A DNA stretch of 18,964 bases from CADEGZ01 sp035443705 (GTDB lineage Bacteria > Pseudomonadota > Gammaproteobacteria > UBA6186 > Azoamicaceae): assembly GCA_035443705.1 (NCBI GenBank), contig DAORSV010000027.1, forward strand, positions 1 to 18,964, written 5' to 3'. A program made the position numbers and the translations under genes. The notes beneath the pieces were generated by a model. It searched no databases. It saw only the letters and a program-made list of their open reading frames with translations, and had not been told where the DNA came from. Of this stretch, positions 17,031 to 18,964 are shown piece by piece (the first letter of the stretch is position 1; each line of letters begins with the position of its first letter).

Positions 17031-18964
17031 TTACCTCAAATCAAGCTTGCTTTTAATAATTTCTTTGTAAGGATTTTCCTCTATTAGCTGTCTAGCGGTT
17101 TTGCCTTTTTTATTAGGTTTTTCTAATGAAGCACCTGCCTTGTATAAAGCCTCAATTATTGGCAAATCTTTAGTATTGAATTTTTTTCCAGAGTTTTTCA
17201 AGAATGTCATAATAGGAGTGTCGCCTTTTTTGCCAAAATTATTTACATTTATATCGCGTGCTTCTTTAATGTATTGTACATATTGGGTTAATGGACACCT
17301 AATAAATAAATGTTGGCTTCTAGGCGACAACGGAACTGCTGGGAAATTAGGAATTATTCGAGATTGAAGATTCAAAACAAACGGTTTCTGAATCTGTGGA
17401 ACAGTAGCTAAACCACTCACTAATCTTACTGGATTGATTTTTTCTTCTAGTTGTTTAGACACAATAGAAGTAGTTTGGACTGGTGATTGTAATGCCACAT
17501 CCAAACAAGGTTTCCAAAATCTGAGTACTAATTTCTCAGCTTCCTCAAAGCTGCCATCCTTAGAAACTGCGCCGATCAGTGCTTCCATATGATCCGATAA
17601 CATGGCATTAGTAATATCATGGCTTCCTTCAAATTCACCTTTAATGATAAATTCAGATAAACGCAGCTTTTTGGCTGTTTCAAAAAGGATAGCTTTATTT
17701 TTTACCATGTCATCGTTAATATTGGACATTCGCCCTACTTTCATATCAGTGGGTTTATTATTCACAATATACTGGCGAACAGTCGCGCTCAATACTGCAT
17801 CGCCTAAGAACTCATACGACTGAAAATATGGTTCCTGTGTGCCTTTATGCCCATTGCTTCCAGTATCTTCACGACGATCTAGAGCGTTAAATAAATTATC
17901 GGGATTTGAAAACTCATAACCCAGCTGTTTTTCAAAATCAATATATTTTTTCAATTGACCCAGATTGTTTTTAAAAACACCTCGTTTATTCATAGCTGTG
18001 TATAATTTATTATACCGACAAAAAAAGGAATCATCTTTTTTAAAAATAGCTTTAGCTGCTTCATTGTTATTTTCCGCTGCTTTCAAACACCATTCAAAAG
18101 CTTGCATTTCGTCTTTGGGAACACCTTCTCCTCTTTCATATTTAAGTGCCAATGTATATTGAGCATTAGCATAACCATTTTTTGCTGCGCATTCATACCA
18201 AAGAATTGCGTTTTTTATATCTTTAAAGCCATTTTCAAAAGTTAAACCAACATTAGATTGAGCCACAGGTAATCCTTGTTTTGCTGATTTTTCAAACCAC
18301 TGCCTTGCGTTAGCATAATCATTAGATTCGTAATAAACCACCCCTATATAATTTTGTATATCTTTATCGTTTTCATTACTTTTATAATATTGAATGGCCT
18401 TTGCAGCATAATAAGTTGAGTTGCTTCCTGCTTCTTTTCGTGATTCTGTTGCTTTCCCTCTGTAAATATGTCCAAGCTGTATTGAAGCTTTACTAAAACC
18501 TTTGGCAAATGCTCTCTCGTAGGCGCTAATAGCTTGATCTAGATCCTTCTTAACACCTAGCTCGTTATGATACATCAGCCCCAACGAATAATAGGAGAAT
18601 GCATTAGCATTAGAGGAATCAGAAATATGTTTAAACCATTTGAAAGCTTCTGGATAGTTTTTTTCAATACCTTGACCATAATAATAAATATCGCCCAATT
18701 CATTGCACGCTAAGACATGATGATGCTTTGCAGCTTTTGTATAATATTCGATTGATTTAGCTATATTTTTTTGTGAAAAAGTATCATCATAATGTAATTT
18801 GGCAATCAAATACGCGGACTTAATTTGTACAGAATCGTGGGCACTATAATAGTAAACATTTTGTTCTGAAACAGCCTTCAATTTTTTATAAAATTCTCCT
18901 TTTTCTTGTAATACGTTAACTGAGAACACATCTTTATTTAAAGCCGCTTTACAATAAAGTTCGG
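17031..18964 (-). CDS. Sel1-repeat / RNase III / ankyrin-like fusion protein, 5'-partial
   Basis: Numbering is from the GTG at 18927-18929. That codon has no good ribosome site, and the frame stays open to the window edge (ELYCKAALNKD upstream), so the true start is probably outside. Residues about 38-289 form roughly seven Sel1/TPR-like helical repeats (ELGDIYYYGQGIEKNYPEAF; KYERGEGVPKDEMQAFEWCL), which bind proteins. Residues about 330-480 are an RNase III catalytic domain: the signature YEFLGDAVL with Glu373 and Asp377, and LSDHMEALIGA with Asp446 and Glu449. These correspond to E. coli E41, D45, D114 and E117, so the metal-binding quartet is intact; E. coli E38 is Gln370 here. The family's usual dsRNA-binding domain is absent. 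Residues about 555-632 look like ankyrin repeats (GDTPIMTFL; IIEALYKAGASLEKPNKKGK). It would be expected to cut double-stranded RNA, with partners chosen by its repeats; a host target is inference. Confidence 0.82.
   Translation of the reverse strand, partial: ELYCKAALNKDVFSVNVLQEKGEFYKKLKAVSEQNVYYYSAHDSVQIKSAYLIAKLHYDDTFSQKNIAKSIEYYTKAAKHHHVLACNELGDIYYYGQGIEKNYPEAFKWFKHISDSSNANAFSYYSLGLMYHNELGVKKDLDQAISAYERAFAKGFSKASIQLGHIYRGKATESRKEAGSNSTYYAAKAIQYYKSNENDKDIQNYIGVVYYESNDYANARQWFEKSAKQGLPVAQSNVGLTFENGFKDIKNAILWYECAAKNGYANAQYTLALKYERGEGVPKDEMQAFEWCLKAAENNNEAAKAIFKKDDSFFCRYNKLYTAMNKRGVFKNNLGQLKKYIDFEKQLGYEFSNPDNLFNALDRREDTGSNGHKGTQEPYFQSYEFLGDAVLSATVRQYIVNNKPTDMKVGRMSNINDDMVKNKAILFETAKKLRLSEFIIKGEFEGSHDITNAMLSDHMEALIGAVSKDGSFEEAEKLVLRFWKPCLDVALQSPVQTTSIVSKQLEEKINPVRLVSGLATVPQIQKPFVLNLQSRIIPNFPAVPLSPRSQHLFIRCPLTQYVQYIKEARDINVNNFGKKGDTPIMTFLKNSGKKFNTKDLPIIEALYKAGASLEKPNKKGKTARQLIEENPYKEIIKSKLDLR
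17490..17942 (-). other. RNase III catalytic domain inside the fusion
   Basis: Encodes residues about 330-480. It begins FEKQLGYEFSNPDNLFNALD like the N-terminal helix of bacterial RNase III. A loop about nine residues longer than in E. coli Rnc precedes the signature, and the THRS motif is replaced by DRRE. It ends with FEEAEKLVLRFWKPCLD, matching the last helix of the endonuclease domain. Confidence 0.8.

Overview
The window looks like an accessory, effector-rich region of a low-GC intracellular gammaproteobacterium, most likely of the Legionellales type (Legionella, Coxiella or 'Candidatus Berkiella'-like). This is inference. The grounds are a TKL-type eukaryotic-like protein kinase, ankyrin-like and Sel1 repeats, very large proteins without signal peptides, sparse gene packing and an IS remnant at one edge. 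No RNA gene, CRISPR array or housekeeping gene is visible.

Layout. Positions 1-252 (+ strand) hold the degraded 3' end of an IS256-family transposase and the element's terminal inverted repeat. All other genes are on the minus strand, so transcription runs from right to left. (1) From beyond the right edge to 17031: an unusual fusion of Sel1 repeats, an RNase III catalytic domain and an ankyrin-like tail; its 5' end lies outside the window. (2) 16385-17030: a gene-free stretch with a promoter candidate and several TTGGTCA-type motifs. (3) 16384-11972: a 1470-residue protein with no firm family, whose middle resembles a fold-type I PLP enzyme core. (4) 11971-11511: a gene-free stretch with a good promoter and a perfect palindrome. 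(5) 11510-8745: a TKL-like kinase followed by two copies of a ~240-residue ankyrin-like module. (6) 8744-8320: a leader region with an extended -10 promoter. (7) 8319-1252: a 2355-residue filamentous-haemagglutinin/CdiA-like protein that keeps the beta-helix, a YP-like region and DUF637 but has no signal peptide or TPS secretion domain. (8) 1246-443: a small TPR protein with a signal peptide, starting five bases after the giant gene and probably co-translated with it.

How they may work together. Items 7 and 8 form a compact two-gene unit resembling a polymorphic-toxin locus: a giant passenger with a variable C-terminus followed by a small periplasmic partner. The other three genes appear to be separate transcription units. 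Their eukaryotic-like domains suggest proteins delivered to a host cell, probably an amoeba, but no secretion signal can be proven from the sequence. The most unusual items are the Sel1-RNase III-ankyrin fusion and the FHA/CdiA-like giant stripped of its secretion domain.
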